This document shows, one piece after another, positions 52,720 to 61,503 of a stretch of DNA of 64,000 nucleotides (position 1 is its first letter; each line of letters opens with the position of its first letter). The stretch comes from Clostridiales bacterium. Lineage in GTDB: Bacteria > Bacillota > Clostridia > Christensenellales > Aristaeellaceae. The DNA is taken from positions 62,001 to 126,000 of the forward strand of contig SVGP01000002.1 of NCBI GenBank assembly GCA_015056255.1, given 5' to 3'. The notes below the pieces were generated by a model. It was not told the origin of the DNA. It ran no database searches and was given only the letters and a program-made list of their open reading frames with translations. Both the position numbers and the translations under genes were made by a program.

Positions 52720-53454
52720 ATGCATAGGTTCAGAATCGATAAAAACGAAATTCAAAACGCGCGCGCGCCGCTTTCAAACGAAGAAGCGGCGCACGCGCTT
52801 AAAGTACTGAGATTAAAAGATGGCGAGGCGGTTCAGGCGCTGGACGGCGAGGGCGGCATGTGGAGTGCAAAGCTCTGCGTGACGGACGGTAAAAATGCAT
52901 ATCTCGAGCTTGAAAGCGAAATCTCCAATTCCGAAGCGCCCATTGACGTAACGGTTTACATGGGCATTCCCAAGGGCGATAAGTTTGAATTTCTGTGCCA
53001 GAAGCTTACGGAGCTTGGCGTAAGAAGGCTTGTGCCTGTTCGAATGGAGCGCAGCGTCGCCAAAATCGAGGAAAAAGAAAAGGACAAAAAGCTTCAGAGA
53101 TTCCGTAAAATTGCGCAGGAAGCACAAAAGCAGTGCGGACGCGGCATGGAGATGGAGATTTCCGATCCCATTAGCGTGAAAGAGCTTGAAAAGCGCGTAA
53201 ATGAGCATGTCCTCACGCTCCTTTTATGGGAAGAAGCTGAAAACTACAGAACGCGGGACGTATTTAAAGAGCAACCCGAATGCACTGACATCGCCTGCAT
53301 CATCGGTCCCGAGGGCGGCATTTCCGAAAAGGAAGCAAATGCGTTTGTGGAGGCGGGCGCAAAATGCGTAACGCTGGGTCCGCGCATCCTTCGCGCCGAA
53401 ACAGCGGCGGTCACTTCCGTAAGCGTCATTATGAGTTTGTGGGGGGATGTGTGA
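52720..53454 (+). CDS. rsmE: 16S rRNA (uracil-1498-N3)-methyltransferase RsmE
   Basis: A 244-residue SPOUT methyltransferase that makes m3U1498 in 16S rRNA. N-terminal PUA-like domain (HALKVLRLKDGEAVQALDGE), then the knotted domain with GDKFEFLCQKLTELGVRRLV, ERFRKIAQEAQKQCGRG-like block (FRKIAQEAQKQCGRGMEMEI) and the SAM loop IIGPEGGISEKEANAF, followed by LGPRILRAETAAVTSVSVIM. ATG 52720 follows AAAGG and lies five bases after the prmA stop; the longer frame runs into prmA. Confidence 0.96.
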   Translation: MHRFRIDKNEIQNARAPLSNEEAAHALKVLRLKDGEAVQALDGEGGMWSAKLCVTDGKNAYLELESEISNSEAPIDVTVYMGIPKGDKFEFLCQKLTELGVRRLVPVRMERSVAKIEEKEKDKKLQRFRKIAQEAQKQCGRGMEMEISDPISVKELEKRVNEHVLTLLLWEEAENYRTRDVFKEQPECTDIACIIGPEGGISEKEANAFVEAGAKCVTLGPRILRAETAAVTSVSVIMSLWGDV

Positions 53455-53456
53455 GG

Positions 53457-54734
53457 ATGAAAATCGCAACGCATACCCTGGGCTGCAAGGTCAATCAGTA
53501 CGACACCGAAGCTATGCTCGAGCTTTTCGAAAAGGCGGGCTACGAATCCGTATCGATCAATGAGGGAGCGGACGTTTATCTGATCAATACCTGTACCGTC
53601 ACGGGCACAGGCGATCAGAAAAGCGTGAAGCTGATCAGAAGAATCCACAGAGAGCATCCGTCTGCCCACATCATCGCCGCAGGCTGCCTTACCCAAAGGG
53701 ACGCAAAGCGCGTGATGTTGGAGGGCGTTGTGCTTGCCATCGGCGTCCAGAATAGGGCAAGGGTCGTCGAGCTTTATCATGAAGCCGTTAAAGCTAATGA
53801 ACCCATCGATGCAACCGCATCCGTGAAAGGCGCGAAATTCGAATGCCTTTCCGTCATGCGCCACGAGGGCAAAACCCGCGCGACCATGAAAATTCAGGAA
53901 GGATGCGACCGGTTCTGCACCTATTGCATCATTCCTTACGTGAGAGGCCCTGTGCGCAGCATGCCTCTTGAGGACGTGAAGGCGGAAGCCGAAAGGCTTG
54001 CAGGGGCGGGTTATCGAGAAATTGTGGTTACAGGCATCCACATGGGCTCCTACGGCCGTGAAATTGACGCAAGCCTGATTGACGCAATTGAAATTGTGTG
54101 TAAAACAGAAGGCGTTGAGCGCGTGCGCATCGGCTCTCTTGAACCGATAACGGTTACGGATGAATTTGCCTACCGCCTGTCGCGGCTTAACGAAATCTGT
54201 CCGCAGTTTCATCTTTCGCTTCAAAGCGGAAGTGCAGAGGTTTTAAAGCGCATGAGACGGCGCTACACCCCCGACGAATACCTTGAAAGTGCAAGGATTC
54301 TTCGAAAATATTTCCCGAACTGCGCTCTGACCACCGACGCCATCGCAGGTTTCCCGGGCGAAACCGAGGAGGAAGCCGAGGAAACGCGTGAATTTGTCAA
54401 AACAGCCGATTTTGCGCGCATCCACGTTTTCCCGTATTCCAGAAGATCGGGAACGGTTGCGGATAAAATGCCCGGACAGGTGCCGGAGGAAATCAAAAAG
54501 GAACGCACACAGAAATTGATTGAAATCGGGAACAAACTTGAACTTGAATACGTCAAAAAAACAGTAGGCACATACGAGACCGTACTTTTTGAAACTGCGT
54601 CGCCCGAAGGCGGGGCAGAGGGGTACACAAAAAGCTACGTGCGCGTGAGAGCCAACTGTGAGCCCGGCCAGATGAAAACCGTTTTTATCGAAAAAACGGA
54701 GGGCACGCTTGCCATCGGCCGGACGGACAACTGA
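53457..54734 (+). CDS. mtaB: tRNA t6A37 methylthiotransferase MtaB
   Basis: A 425-residue radical SAM enzyme that converts t6A37 to ms2t6A37 in tRNA. The UPF0004 domain has cysteines in HTLGCKVNQYD, LINTCTVTG and AAGCLTQRD; the radical SAM cluster is CDRFCTYCIIPYVRG; a TRAM domain ends the protein. TLGCKVNQYDTEAM is diagnostic for MtaB versus MiaB. ATG 53457 lies two bases after the rsmE stop, with GGGGGG/TGAGG upstream. Sua5 at 61500 makes the t6A precursor used here. Confidence 0.96.
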   Translation: MKIATHTLGCKVNQYDTEAMLELFEKAGYESVSINEGADVYLINTCTVTGTGDQKSVKLIRRIHREHPSAHIIAAGCLTQRDAKRVMLEGVVLAIGVQNRARVVELYHEAVKANEPIDATASVKGAKFECLSVMRHEGKTRATMKIQEGCDRFCTYCIIPYVRGPVRSMPLEDVKAEAERLAGAGYREIVVTGIHMGSYGREIDASLIDAIEIVCKTEGVERVRIGSLEPITVTDEFAYRLSRLNEICPQFHLSLQSGSAEVLKRMRRRYTPDEYLESARILRKYFPNCALTTDAIAGFPGETEEEAEETREFVKTADFARIHVFPYSRRSGTVADKMPGQVPEEIKKERTQKLIEIGNKLELEYVKKTVGTYETVLFETASPEGGAEGYTKSYVRVRANCEPGQMKTVFIEKTEGTLAIGRTDN

Positions 54735-54751
54735 TCCGGAGGTGAACTGAA

Positions 54752-55093
54752 ATGGGAGACTGCATTTTCTGCAAGATCATTGCCGGCGATATCCCGTCCA
54801 CAAAGGTATATGAGGACGAGCTTACGTATGCGTTTCGGGATATCAATCCGCAGGCAAAGGTACATATCCTGGTTGCGCCCAAGGAGCATATGAAGGATAT
54901 GGCCGAATGCGCAAAGCGCACCGACGATCTTGCAGGCCACATGATGAAGGTATGCGTAAAAATCGCAGAAGCGGAGGGCCTTGAAAACGGTTATCGCCTG
55001 ATTACCAATAAAGGCGATCACGGTTGCCAGAGCGTAGGCCATCTGCACGTCCATATTCTGGGCGGCGAAAAGCTGTCCGACAAAATGGGATAA
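54752..55093 (+). CDS. HIT family protein (HinT-like purine nucleotide phosphoramidase)
   Basis: A 113-residue histidine-triad hydrolase of the HinT class: N-terminal CIFCKIIAGDIPSTKVYED (with a CxxC zinc-like pair), FRDINPQAKVHILVAPKEH and the catalytic triad GHLHVHILGG. HinT proteins hydrolyse AMP-phosphoramidates. It follows mtaB by 17 bases and is probably the last gene of the chaperone/modification operon, since rpsU has its own promoter. Confidence 0.94.
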   Translation: MGDCIFCKIIAGDIPSTKVYEDELTYAFRDINPQAKVHILVAPKEHMKDMAECAKRTDDLAGHMMKVCVKIAEAEGLENGYRLITNKGDHGCQSVGHLHVHILGGEKLSDKMG

Positions 55094-55154
55094 ACAGTTT
55101 ACAAAAAATCACAAAAATGCCCCAACCTCTTAAACGTTAAAAGATATGAAATAC

Positions 55155-55183
55155 TTGACGTTGGACGTGGTTTGAGGTATAAT
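55155..55183 (+). promoter_or_regulatory. Promoter of rpsU
   Basis: TTGACG (55155-55160), 17-base spacer, TATAAT (55178-55183). Confidence 0.9.
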
Positions 55184-55189
55184 AGTCTT

Positions 55190-55253
55190 TGTAGCGCACC
55201 CCATGCTACATTGGCAAATGAGTGCCAGCATTCAGCGAGGGGAGGGAAAACAA
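55190..55253 (+). promoter_or_regulatory. rpsU mRNA leader with a bulged hairpin
   Basis: About 64 bases. ATGC (55203-55206) pairs with GCAT (55228-55231) and, past a 5-base bulge, TGGCA (55212-55216) pairs with TGCCA (55223-55227). The GAGGGGAGGG ribosome site follows. A possible binding site for autogenous control, not tested. Confidence 0.45.
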
Positions 55254-55427
55254 TTGTCTGAAGTTCGAATTCGGGATAACGAATCTCTTGAGAGCGCTCT
55301 GAGAAGATTCAAGCGCATGACCGCCCGTTCCGGCATCCTTGCCGAGGCGCGTAAAAGAGAGCACTACGAAAAGCCCAGCGTAAAGCGCAAGAAGAAGGCT
55401 GAGGCCGCCCGTAAGCGCAAGTATTAA
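55254..55427 (+). CDS. rpsU: 30S ribosomal protein S21
   Basis: A 57-residue basic ribosomal protein: [20 protein letters not shown], then [20 protein letters not shown] and a lysine/arginine-rich tail ending RKRKY. It starts at TTG 55254 after the GAGGGGAGGG site, giving the family's N-terminus; the ATG at 55203 lies in the leader hairpin. Monocistronic with its own strong promoter and terminator. Confidence 0.96.
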   Translation: MSEVRIRDNESLESALRRFKRMTARSGILAEARKREHYEKPSVKRKKKAEAARKRKY

Positions 55428-55438
55428 TTGCCAAGTAA

Positions 55439-55479
55439 GACCCCTTTGTTTTCATACAAAGGGGTCAATTTCCTTTTTA
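55439..55479 (+). terminator. Terminator of rpsU
   Basis: GACCCCTTTGT (55439-55449) pairs perfectly with ACAAAGGGGTC (55456-55466), followed by AATTTCCTTTTTAT. Confidence 0.88.
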
Positions 55480-55507
55480 TGGACAAAATTCGCCAAAGCT
55501 GCATATT

Positions 55508-55536
55508 TTGACAGCTTCCTGCATTCAATAGATATT
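55508..55536 (+). promoter_or_regulatory. Promoter of the Trm11-like methyltransferase gene
   Basis: TTGACA (55508-55513), 17-base spacer, GATATT (55531-55536, 4 of 6), just ahead of the ATG at 55552. Confidence 0.5.
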
Positions 55537-55551
55537 GGAGTGGAAACACAA

Positions 55552-56550
55552 ATGAAGTACGCCCTTGTTCTGTGGCCGCTTAGCAATCAAAGATACGTCG
55601 AATCTCACATTCAGCCCGCTGTTTCCGAGCTCGAAATTATTTTAAAAGCCGCAGGCGTTCACGCGAGCGTTGAGCATGTTTTAATCGCCGGAGCCGGGGC
55701 GCTTACGTTTACGTCGGAGGAATTAAGCGTACGTCAGCTTGATTACATCGGAAAGCATTCTTTGTGTTTTTTATTTGGCGCATGGGACGGCGCTTCTCTT
55801 ACACCGATCGCTTTACCCGGGAAGGACTTTGTTGGCAGCGACCTTGCCGCGATTTTAAAGTACAAGGGCAAGACCAACGAGCGGTTTACAAAGCAACTCA
55901 TTAATCTCGCCCTGTATTCCTGCCGCTTTAATGAAGCGGATGAGAAAATTCACCTGCTTGACCCCATGTGCGGGCGCGGCACCACGCTTTTTCAGGCCGT
56001 GAACCGCGAGTGGAACGCTACCGGCATCGACGCGGACAAAAAGGATATTCTCGAAGGCGTTTCGTTTTTTGAAAAGTATCTGAAATTCAATAAAATCAAG
56101 CACAAAAGATCGCAGTCGTCCAGAACCATTCAGGGAAAAGCCCCCGTAAACGTTCATTCCATCCGCTTTGGCGGCGAGAAGGGCGATCAGCTCAGTCTAA
56201 ACTGCGCCATTGCGGATTCCGTAAGCACCGCAAAGATTTTCGGAAAAGAAGTTTTTTCCATTATTTGCGCAGATCTTCCTTACGGTGTTCAGCATGCGCC
56301 GAACGGGCAGGGCGGCGCAAAGAGCTTTGAAAATATGCTTGTTTCCTGTCTTCCTGCATGGCGCGAGGCCCTCAAAAAAGGCGGCGCAATCGCGCTTTCC
56401 TACAACACCCACACCCTCAAAACCGAGCGTGTGCGCGAAATTATGGAAAAAGCGGGCTTTGAAGTCATGCGCGGCGGCGCGTATGACAAGATGGAGCATT
56501 GGGTGGAGCAGGCCGTCATGCGCGATATCGCAGTTTGTGTAAAAAATTAA
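55552..56550 (+). CDS. Trm11-like class I SAM methyltransferase
   Basis: A 332-residue methyltransferase. The SAM loop is HLLDPMCGRGTTLFQAV, followed by NATGIDADKKDI; the catalytic N/D-PPY-type motif is IICADLPYGVQH, which suggests N-methylation of a base. This combination is typical of Trm11/TrmG10-like tRNA guanine-N2 methyltransferases, but the usual N-terminal THUMP domain is not obvious in the first 120 residues (MKYALVLWPLSNQRYVESHI). The target is therefore unknown. ATG 55552 is chosen over GTG 55540 because GGAG abuts the latter. It lies before rho. Confidence 0.82.
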   Translation: MKYALVLWPLSNQRYVESHIQPAVSELEIILKAAGVHASVEHVLIAGAGALTFTSEELSVRQLDYIGKHSLCFLFGAWDGASLTPIALPGKDFVGSDLAAILKYKGKTNERFTKQLINLALYSCRFNEADEKIHLLDPMCGRGTTLFQAVNREWNATGIDADKKDILEGVSFFEKYLKFNKIKHKRSQSSRTIQGKAPVNVHSIRFGGEKGDQLSLNCAIADSVSTAKIFGKEVFSIICADLPYGVQHAPNGQGGAKSFENMLVSCLPAWREALKKGGAIALSYNTHTLKTERVREIMEKAGFEVMRGGAYDKMEHWVEQAVMRDIAVCVKN

Positions 56551-56579
56551 ATTTTCATATTGTTTCGGAGGTTATGCGC

Positions 56580-58076
56580 TTGGATCATCAAACGCTTACC
56601 ATGAAAACCGTTCAGGCGCTGAGGGCCTTGGCCCGTGAAAACGGAATCAGGATTCCTGCGGGGAGTCTCAAAAGCCGGATCATCGAGCTGATTGAAAACG
56701 GTATCCGTGAAAAAATGCAAAAAGAAACAGAAGAAACAAAATATACATCAGATGAAGCCGGAGATGAAAAAGAAGCGTCTCCGGCTGATTCTATAAAGGA
56801 AGAAACAAGGACGGATGATACGGATATGCCGCTTATGAAAAGAGCAAATTCCTATGCATCCAATGCGCCCAACTATCCAACTGTAAACCCAAGAATGCAT
56901 CCGTATATAAATGCCGCTGTCTATCCAAAGGTTCAGAGCGTGTCGGGCGTACTTGAAATCATGCAGGAGGGATACGGCTTTCTAAGAAGAAGTAATTTTC
57001 TTCCGGGTAAGGACGATGTCTACGTATCCCAGCAGCACATTAAGCGTTTTTGCCTGAGAAACGGCGATTTTCTTGAGGGAAGCGCACGTCCCCAGCGGGA
57101 TGGCGATAAATACATGGGGCTTACTTTTATTTCAAAGGTCAACGGCGTATTGCCGATGAATGTTATAAGGCGTCCCGGATTCGACCTTCTAACGCCCGTG
57201 TATCCCCAAAAGCGCATCCGTCTTGAGACGGATGGAGAAACAAACGATCCTGCCATACGGCTTATGGATTTAATCAGCCCTGTCGGAAAAGGGCAAAGAG
57301 GGCTCATTGTGTCGCCGCCCAAGGCGGGCAAGACAACTTTTCTTAAACTGATTGCAAGGTCCATCCTGAAAAATGAAAAAGACATTCACTTAATTATGCT
57401 TCTGATTGGCGAACGTCCCGAAGAGGTTACGGATATCAGGCGCGAAATCAAAGCCGAATGCATTTATTCTACCTTTGATGAAAAAGCGGAAAATCACGTC
57501 AGAATCAGCGAAATGACGCTCGAACGCGCACAAAGGCTTACAGAGATGGGGAAGGATGTTGTGATTTTGATGGATTCCATAACGCGTCTGGCACGCGCGT
57601 ACAATCTGATCATTCCGCCTACGGGCCGGTCGCTCTCGGGCGGCCTTGATCCCGGTGCGCTTCACAAGCCGAAGAAATTTTTCGGCTCCGCCCGCGCCAT
57701 TGAAAACGGAGGAAGCTTAACCATTATTGCAACTGCGCTTGTTGACACCGGAAGCCGTATGGACGACATTATCTATGAAGAATTCAAGGGTACGGGCAAT
57801 ATGGAGGTGCATCTGGACAGAAGACTATCCGAAAAGCGTATTTTTCCTGCGATGGATATCGCAAAATCCGGAACGCGGAGGGATGATCTATTGCTTAATG
57901 AGAATGAAAGTGCCTGCGCAAAAAGCATCCGGAAGCTGATTTCATCAAAAAGTGGTCCGGAAGGGGCGGAGGAAATTATATCCATCATGGAAAAAACAAA
58001 GGACAACGCAGAATTTGCCCTTAAACTGAAGGGCTGGGCGCAGGCGTGGCAAAGGGAAGGATACCATCTTTTGTAA
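56580..58076 (+). CDS. rho: Transcription termination factor Rho, with inserted disordered segment
   Basis: A 498-residue hexameric RNA helicase. N-terminal Rho-N helices ([20 protein letters not shown]), then a charged, N/P/Y-rich region of about 85 residues ([37 protein letters not shown]) not found in short Rho proteins, then the cold-shock-like RNA domain ([20 protein letters not shown]) and the ATPase core: [16 protein letters not shown] (Walker A), [36 protein letters not shown]. Start TTG 56580 is eight bases from GGAGG; ATG 56574 is only two bases from it. Essential parts are complete. Confidence 0.95.
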   Translation: MDHQTLTMKTVQALRALARENGIRIPAGSLKSRIIELIENGIREKMQKETEETKYTSDEAGDEKEASPADSIKEETRTDDTDMPLMKRANSYASNAPNYPTVNPRMHPYINAAVYPKVQSVSGVLEIMQEGYGFLRRSNFLPGKDDVYVSQQHIKRFCLRNGDFLEGSARPQRDGDKYMGLTFISKVNGVLPMNVIRRPGFDLLTPVYPQKRIRLETDGETNDPAIRLMDLISPVGKGQRGLIVSPPKAGKTTFLKLIARSILKNEKDIHLIMLLIGERPEEVTDIRREIKAECIYSTFDEKAENHVRISEMTLERAQRLTEMGKDVVILMDSITRLARAYNLIIPPTGRSLSGGLDPGALHKPKKFFGSARAIENGGSLTIIATALVDTGSRMDDIIYEEFKGTGNMEVHLDRRLSEKRIFPAMDIAKSGTRRDDLLLNENESACAKSIRKLISSKSGPEGAEEIISIMEKTKDNAEFALKLKGWAQAWQREGYHLL

Positions 58077-58119
58077 CAGATTCGTCACGTAAGAATAGTG
58101 TAAAAATACAAAAAATCCA

Positions 58120-58148
58120 TTGCGCTTGGCAGGATATTGTGTTATAAT
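58120..58148 (+). promoter_or_regulatory. Promoter of rpmE
   Basis: TTGCGC (58120-58125), 17-base spacer, TATAAT (58143-58148) with TGT before it, an extended -10. Confidence 0.82.
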
Positions 58149-58154
58149 AGCTTT

Positions 58155-58242
58155 TGCATGACGACACCGGATGCCGTATGCTTAAGCGAACGACAATCCG
58201 GTTTGTACGGACTTGCAAGTCTGTGCAGGAGAGGTGAGACAA
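58155..58242 (+). promoter_or_regulatory. rpmE mRNA leader, two hairpins (L31-type leader candidate)
   Basis: ACCGGAT (58166-58172) pairs with ATCCGGT (58196-58202); ACGGACTT (58207-58214) pairs with AAGTCTGT (58217-58224). The AGGAGAGGTGAG ribosome site follows at once. Structured leaders for L31 genes have been described in several bacterial groups, and L31 binding to its own mRNA would fit. Confidence 0.6.
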
Positions 58243-58440
58243 ATGAAAGAGAAGATCCATCCGAACTATGGTAAGGCTGTTGTTCGCTGCGTATGCGGTG
58301 AAACCTTCGAAACCGGTTCTGTGAAGAAGGAACTGCGCGTTGACATTTGCTCCAAGTGCCATCCGTTCTTCACCGGCAAGCAGAAGCTCGTCGACAGCGG
58401 CGGACGCGTCGACCGTTTCAAGAAGCGCTACGGCATGTAA
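58243..58440 (+). CDS. rpmE: 50S ribosomal protein L31 (zinc-binding form)
   Basis: A 65-residue L31. It keeps the zinc cysteines: [13 protein letters not shown] and [14 protein letters not shown], giving CxC and CxxC, the C+ form made when zinc is ample. Tail [16 protein letters not shown] is typical. ATG 58243 follows AGGAGAGGTGAG; the longer frame begins in the leader stem. Own promoter, structured leader and terminator-like hairpin. Confidence 0.97.
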   Translation: MKEKIHPNYGKAVVRCVCGETFETGSVKKELRVDICSKCHPFFTGKQKLVDSGGRVDRFKKRYGM

Positions 58441-58485
58441 TCGTTTTTGTGCGATTGCAATCCTCAGGCGTGCGCAATGGCTATT

Positions 58486-58520
58486 ACAGATCGGGCATGC
58501 ACGCCCGGTCTGTTTTATTT
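58486..58520 (+). terminator. Terminator of rpmE
   Basis: ACAGATCGGGC (58486-58496) pairs with GCCCGGTCTGT (58503-58513), one T-G pair, then TTTATTTTA. Some read-through probably feeds the next genes, for which no promoter is seen. Confidence 0.82.
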
Positions 58521-58548
58521 TATCCTTCTTTATGTTGAGGTACATCAA

Positions 58549-59571
58549 ATGAGTAAGTTTGCTAAGTCGTTCAAACAGTGGTGGACGGGAAAATATCCGG
58601 ATGCATGTCCCTCTGTCGGCGGTCAGGCCGTAATGGAAGGCGTTATGATGCGCGGTCCCGAGTGCGAGGCGATTACCGTCAGAAAGCAGGACGGAACGCT
58701 TACCTATACCACCAAGCCCATCAAAAAGGTAAAATACAAGTGGATGACGTGGCCCATCATCAGAGGCGTTGTCAACTTCGGCATGATGCTCGTGGACGGC
58801 ATGAAAATTATCACCGAGTCCGCAGACATGGCAGGGTTCGATGCGGAAGAGCCCAGCAAGTTTGAAAAGAAGCTTGCCAAAATCTTTCACTGTAAGCCCG
58901 ACGATATCATGATGGCGACGGCTGTTGTTCTTGCGGTCGTTCTGGCTATCGGCCTTTTCTTTGTGCTTCCGATTTCGCTTGAATGGTGCGTAAAGCAGAT
59001 TATCAAAAACGAGCTCGTCGTCAACTTAATCGGCGGCGTGATCCGCATCTGCGTGTTCCTTCTTTATATCTTTTTGACCTCGAAGCTCAAGGAAATCCGC
59101 CGCGTATTCATGTATCACGGCGCGGAGCACAAGACGATTTATTGCTTTGAAAACGGGGAAGAGCTCACTGTTGAAAACGCCAGAAAGTATACAACGCTGC
59201 ACCCCCGCTGTGGAACCAGTTTTTTGATGATCGTTATGGTCATTTCCATTCTCCTTTTCACGCTGTTCAGCCAGCTGGTCGGCGGCGTTGTCAATTCCAA
59301 CATTTTCCTTCGTATCATCACGAAGCTTGCGCTTCTTCCACTGATCGCGGGCGTTTCCTATGAAGTGCTTAAGTGGCTTGGAAGAGCGAAGGACACGCCC
59401 ATCATCCGCGCCTTAAAGTGGCCCGGTCTTATGACCCAGAAGCTCACTACCAAGGAGCCGGACGACAGCATGCTGGAGGTTGCCATCGTGTCTTTAAAGG
59501 CTGCGCTGGGCGACAAAAAGCCGCTGCCCGCTTCCTATTATGAGACCAAAGAGGAAGCCAAGGAAGAATGA
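58549..59571 (+). CDS. DUF1385 (YqhQ-like) membrane protein
   Basis: A 340-residue membrane protein of the DUF1385 family. Diagnostic blocks: PSVGGQAVMEGVMMRGPECE near the N-terminus, WPIIRGVVNFGMMLVDGMKI, and RVFMYHGAEHKTIYCFENGE and LHPRCGTSFLMIVMVISILL. Three to five membrane segments lie between residues about 120 and 280. The HGAEHKTI and HPRCGTSF motifs hold conserved His/Glu/Cys residues that look like a metal or active site, but no function is proven. It is widely placed between rpmE and prmC/prfA in Firmicutes, as here, and overlaps prmC by four bases. ATG 58549 follows GAGG. Confidence 0.88.
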   Translation: MSKFAKSFKQWWTGKYPDACPSVGGQAVMEGVMMRGPECEAITVRKQDGTLTYTTKPIKKVKYKWMTWPIIRGVVNFGMMLVDGMKIITESADMAGFDAEEPSKFEKKLAKIFHCKPDDIMMATAVVLAVVLAIGLFFVLPISLEWCVKQIIKNELVVNLIGGVIRICVFLLYIFLTSKLKEIRRVFMYHGAEHKTIYCFENGEELTVENARKYTTLHPRCGTSFLMIVMVISILLFTLFSQLVGGVVNSNIFLRIITKLALLPLIAGVSYEVLKWLGRAKDTPIIRALKWPGLMTQKLTTKEPDDSMLEVAIVSLKAALGDKKPLPASYYETKEEAKEE

Positions 59572-60407
59572 CGATTCAAACGTGGATTAACCACGCCGAA
59601 GAACGCTTGCAAAAAGCCGGCTGTCCCGATGCAGGGCTTGATGCAAGATATATTGCCGCCGGGGTTTTAAAAAAATCTCCCGGCGAAATTCGGTTTTTGG
59701 GCGACACGGAAATCGAAAAGGATGCGCTTGAAATCATGAATGTGCGGCTTGACCGCCGCGAAAAGGGCGAGCCGCTTCAGTACATTGAAAACACGGCTTA
59801 CTTTATGGATTTTGAATTCTATGTGGATGAAAACGTGCTGATTCCGCGTCAGGACACGGAAACACTGGTAGAGCTTGCGCTTAAGAAAATCGGCGGAATT
59901 CAGAAGCCCGATGTGCTTGATATGTGCACAGGAAGCGGCGCAATCGCCGTTTCCCTTTCGCTTTACAGAAAGGACGCCTGCGTGACGGCGTCTGATATAA
60001 GCTTTGGCGCAATCGAGGTTGCGAAGAAAAATGCCGGGCGGTTGAACGCAAACGTTGGATTTGTTTTAAGCGACCTTTTTGAAAGCATCCCCGAAAAAAG
60101 GTACGATCTTATTACCATCAACCCGCCGTATCTGACTAAAGAAGACATGCTTACCCTTCAAAGGGAAGTTCAGGCGGAGCCTTCGATCGCGCTTTTCGGC
60201 GGGGACGATGGACTTGAAGTTTACAGGCGCATTGCAAGGGACGTATACCGCTATCTAAAGCCAGGCGGATATGTGCTTTTGGAAGTTGGGCTTGGACAGG
60301 AAAAGGACGTTTTAACGCTATTTACAAACGAATGCACCTGGGAATCGGGTGTTCAGAAGGATTTATGCGGCGTAGACCGCGTTGTATGGATAAGGAGCAA
60401 GGAATAG
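59568..60407 (+). CDS. prmC: Release factor glutamine methyltransferase PrmC
   Basis: A 279-residue enzyme that N5-methylates the glutamine of the GGQ motif in release factors. N-terminal helical domain ([20 protein letters not shown]), [23 protein letters not shown] loop [18 protein letters not shown] and catalytic [13 protein letters not shown] (NPPY). It overlaps the DUF1385 gene (ATGA) and is followed after four bases by prfA, its substrate, the classic arrangement. Confidence 0.96.
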   Translation: MTIQTWINHAEERLQKAGCPDAGLDARYIAAGVLKKSPGEIRFLGDTEIEKDALEIMNVRLDRREKGEPLQYIENTAYFMDFEFYVDENVLIPRQDTETLVELALKKIGGIQKPDVLDMCTGSGAIAVSLSLYRKDACVTASDISFGAIEVAKKNAGRLNANVGFVLSDLFESIPEKRYDLITINPPYLTKEDMLTLQREVQAEPSIALFGGDDGLEVYRRIARDVYRYLKPGGYVLLEVGLGQEKDVLTLFTNECTWESGVQKDLCGVDRVVWIRSKE

Positions 60408-60411
60408 TTTT

Positions 60412-61503
60412 ATGGAAAACGCAATGCGCGAGCGGGAAAGAATTGCCCGTCAGATGGAAGCCATTGAAGGAAAGTTTGAAGAGCTTTCCATTCGCATCAC
60501 CCTTCCCGAAGTGATCAGCGACACGCAGCTTTTCCAAAAGCTCATGCGCGAGCACAGCGATATGATGGAAATTGCCGAGGCCGCGAAGAATTACGGCCTT
60601 CTTCTTAAGCACATCGAGGAAGCCCAAGAAATGGCGGAATCGGGCGATGAGGAAATGGCCGAAATGGCGAAGGAAGAGCTGGAGGAGCTTGAAAAAGAGC
60701 TGGTCATCAAAACGGACGAAGCCAAGCGCCTCCTTCTTCCCAAGGATCCGGATGACAAAAGAAGCGCCATCGTCGAAGTTCGCGCGGGCGCAGGCGGCGA
60801 CGAGGCCGGTCTTTTCGGCGCAGAGCTGATGCGCATGTATGCCCATTATGCGGCTTCCCGCGGCTGGAAGGTCGAAATCATCGAGGGCGGCGAAACCGAA
60901 ATCGGCGGCATCAAGGAAGCGGTTATGTCCATCGAGGGCAAAAACGTGTTCGAGCGTTTAAAGTTCGAATCCGGCGTACACCGCGTTCAGCGCGTGCCTG
61001 TTACGGAAAGCAACGGAAAGCTTCAGACTTCGACCGCTACCGTCGCTGTATTGCCGGAGGCTGAGGACGTTGAAGTCAGCATCAATATGAACGATCTTAG
61101 AATCGACACCTACCGCGCATCCGGCGCAGGTGGACAGCATGTTAACCGCACCGACTCCGCCGTTCGCATTACGCATATCCCCACCGGCATCGTGGTCACT
61201 TCTCAGGATCAGAGAAGCCAGATCCAGAACAGGGAAAAGGCGATGCAGGTTTTAAGAAGCCGCCTTTATGAAATGGAGCGGGATCAGGCGCAAAACGAAT
61301 ATGCCAGTCAGAGAAGACTGCAGATCGGCTCCGGCGACCGCTCCGAGCGCATTCGCACCTACAATTTTCCGCAGGGCCGCGTAACCGACCACAGAATCGG
61401 CCTTACGCTTTATAAAATCGGAGACATCATGAACGGCGATCTGGATGAACTGATCGATAAGCTCATTCTCGCCGAGCAGACCAAGCTCATGGAGGCTCAA
61501 TGA
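60412..61503 (+). CDS. prfA: Peptide chain release factor 1
   Basis: A 363-residue RF1 that reads UAA and UAG. The codon-recognition loop contains [15 protein letters not shown] (P-V-T form), and the catalytic loop is [20 protein letters not shown] with the GGQ methylated by Prm[21 protein letters not shown] is also typical. AAGGA precedes the ATG. The sua5 start overlaps its stop by four bases. Confidence 0.97.
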   Translation: MENAMRERERIARQMEAIEGKFEELSIRITLPEVISDTQLFQKLMREHSDMMEIAEAAKNYGLLLKHIEEAQEMAESGDEEMAEMAKEELEELEKELVIKTDEAKRLLLPKDPDDKRSAIVEVRAGAGGDEAGLFGAELMRMYAHYAASRGWKVEIIEGGETEIGGIKEAVMSIEGKNVFERLKFESGVHRVQRVPVTESNGKLQTSTATVAVLPEAEDVEVSINMNDLRIDTYRASGAGGQHVNRTDSAVRITHIPTGIVVTSQDQRSQIQNREKAMQVLRSRLYEMERDQAQNEYASQRRLQIGSGDRSERIRTYNFPQGRVTDHRIGLTLYKIGDIMNGDLDELIDKLILAEQTKLMEAQ

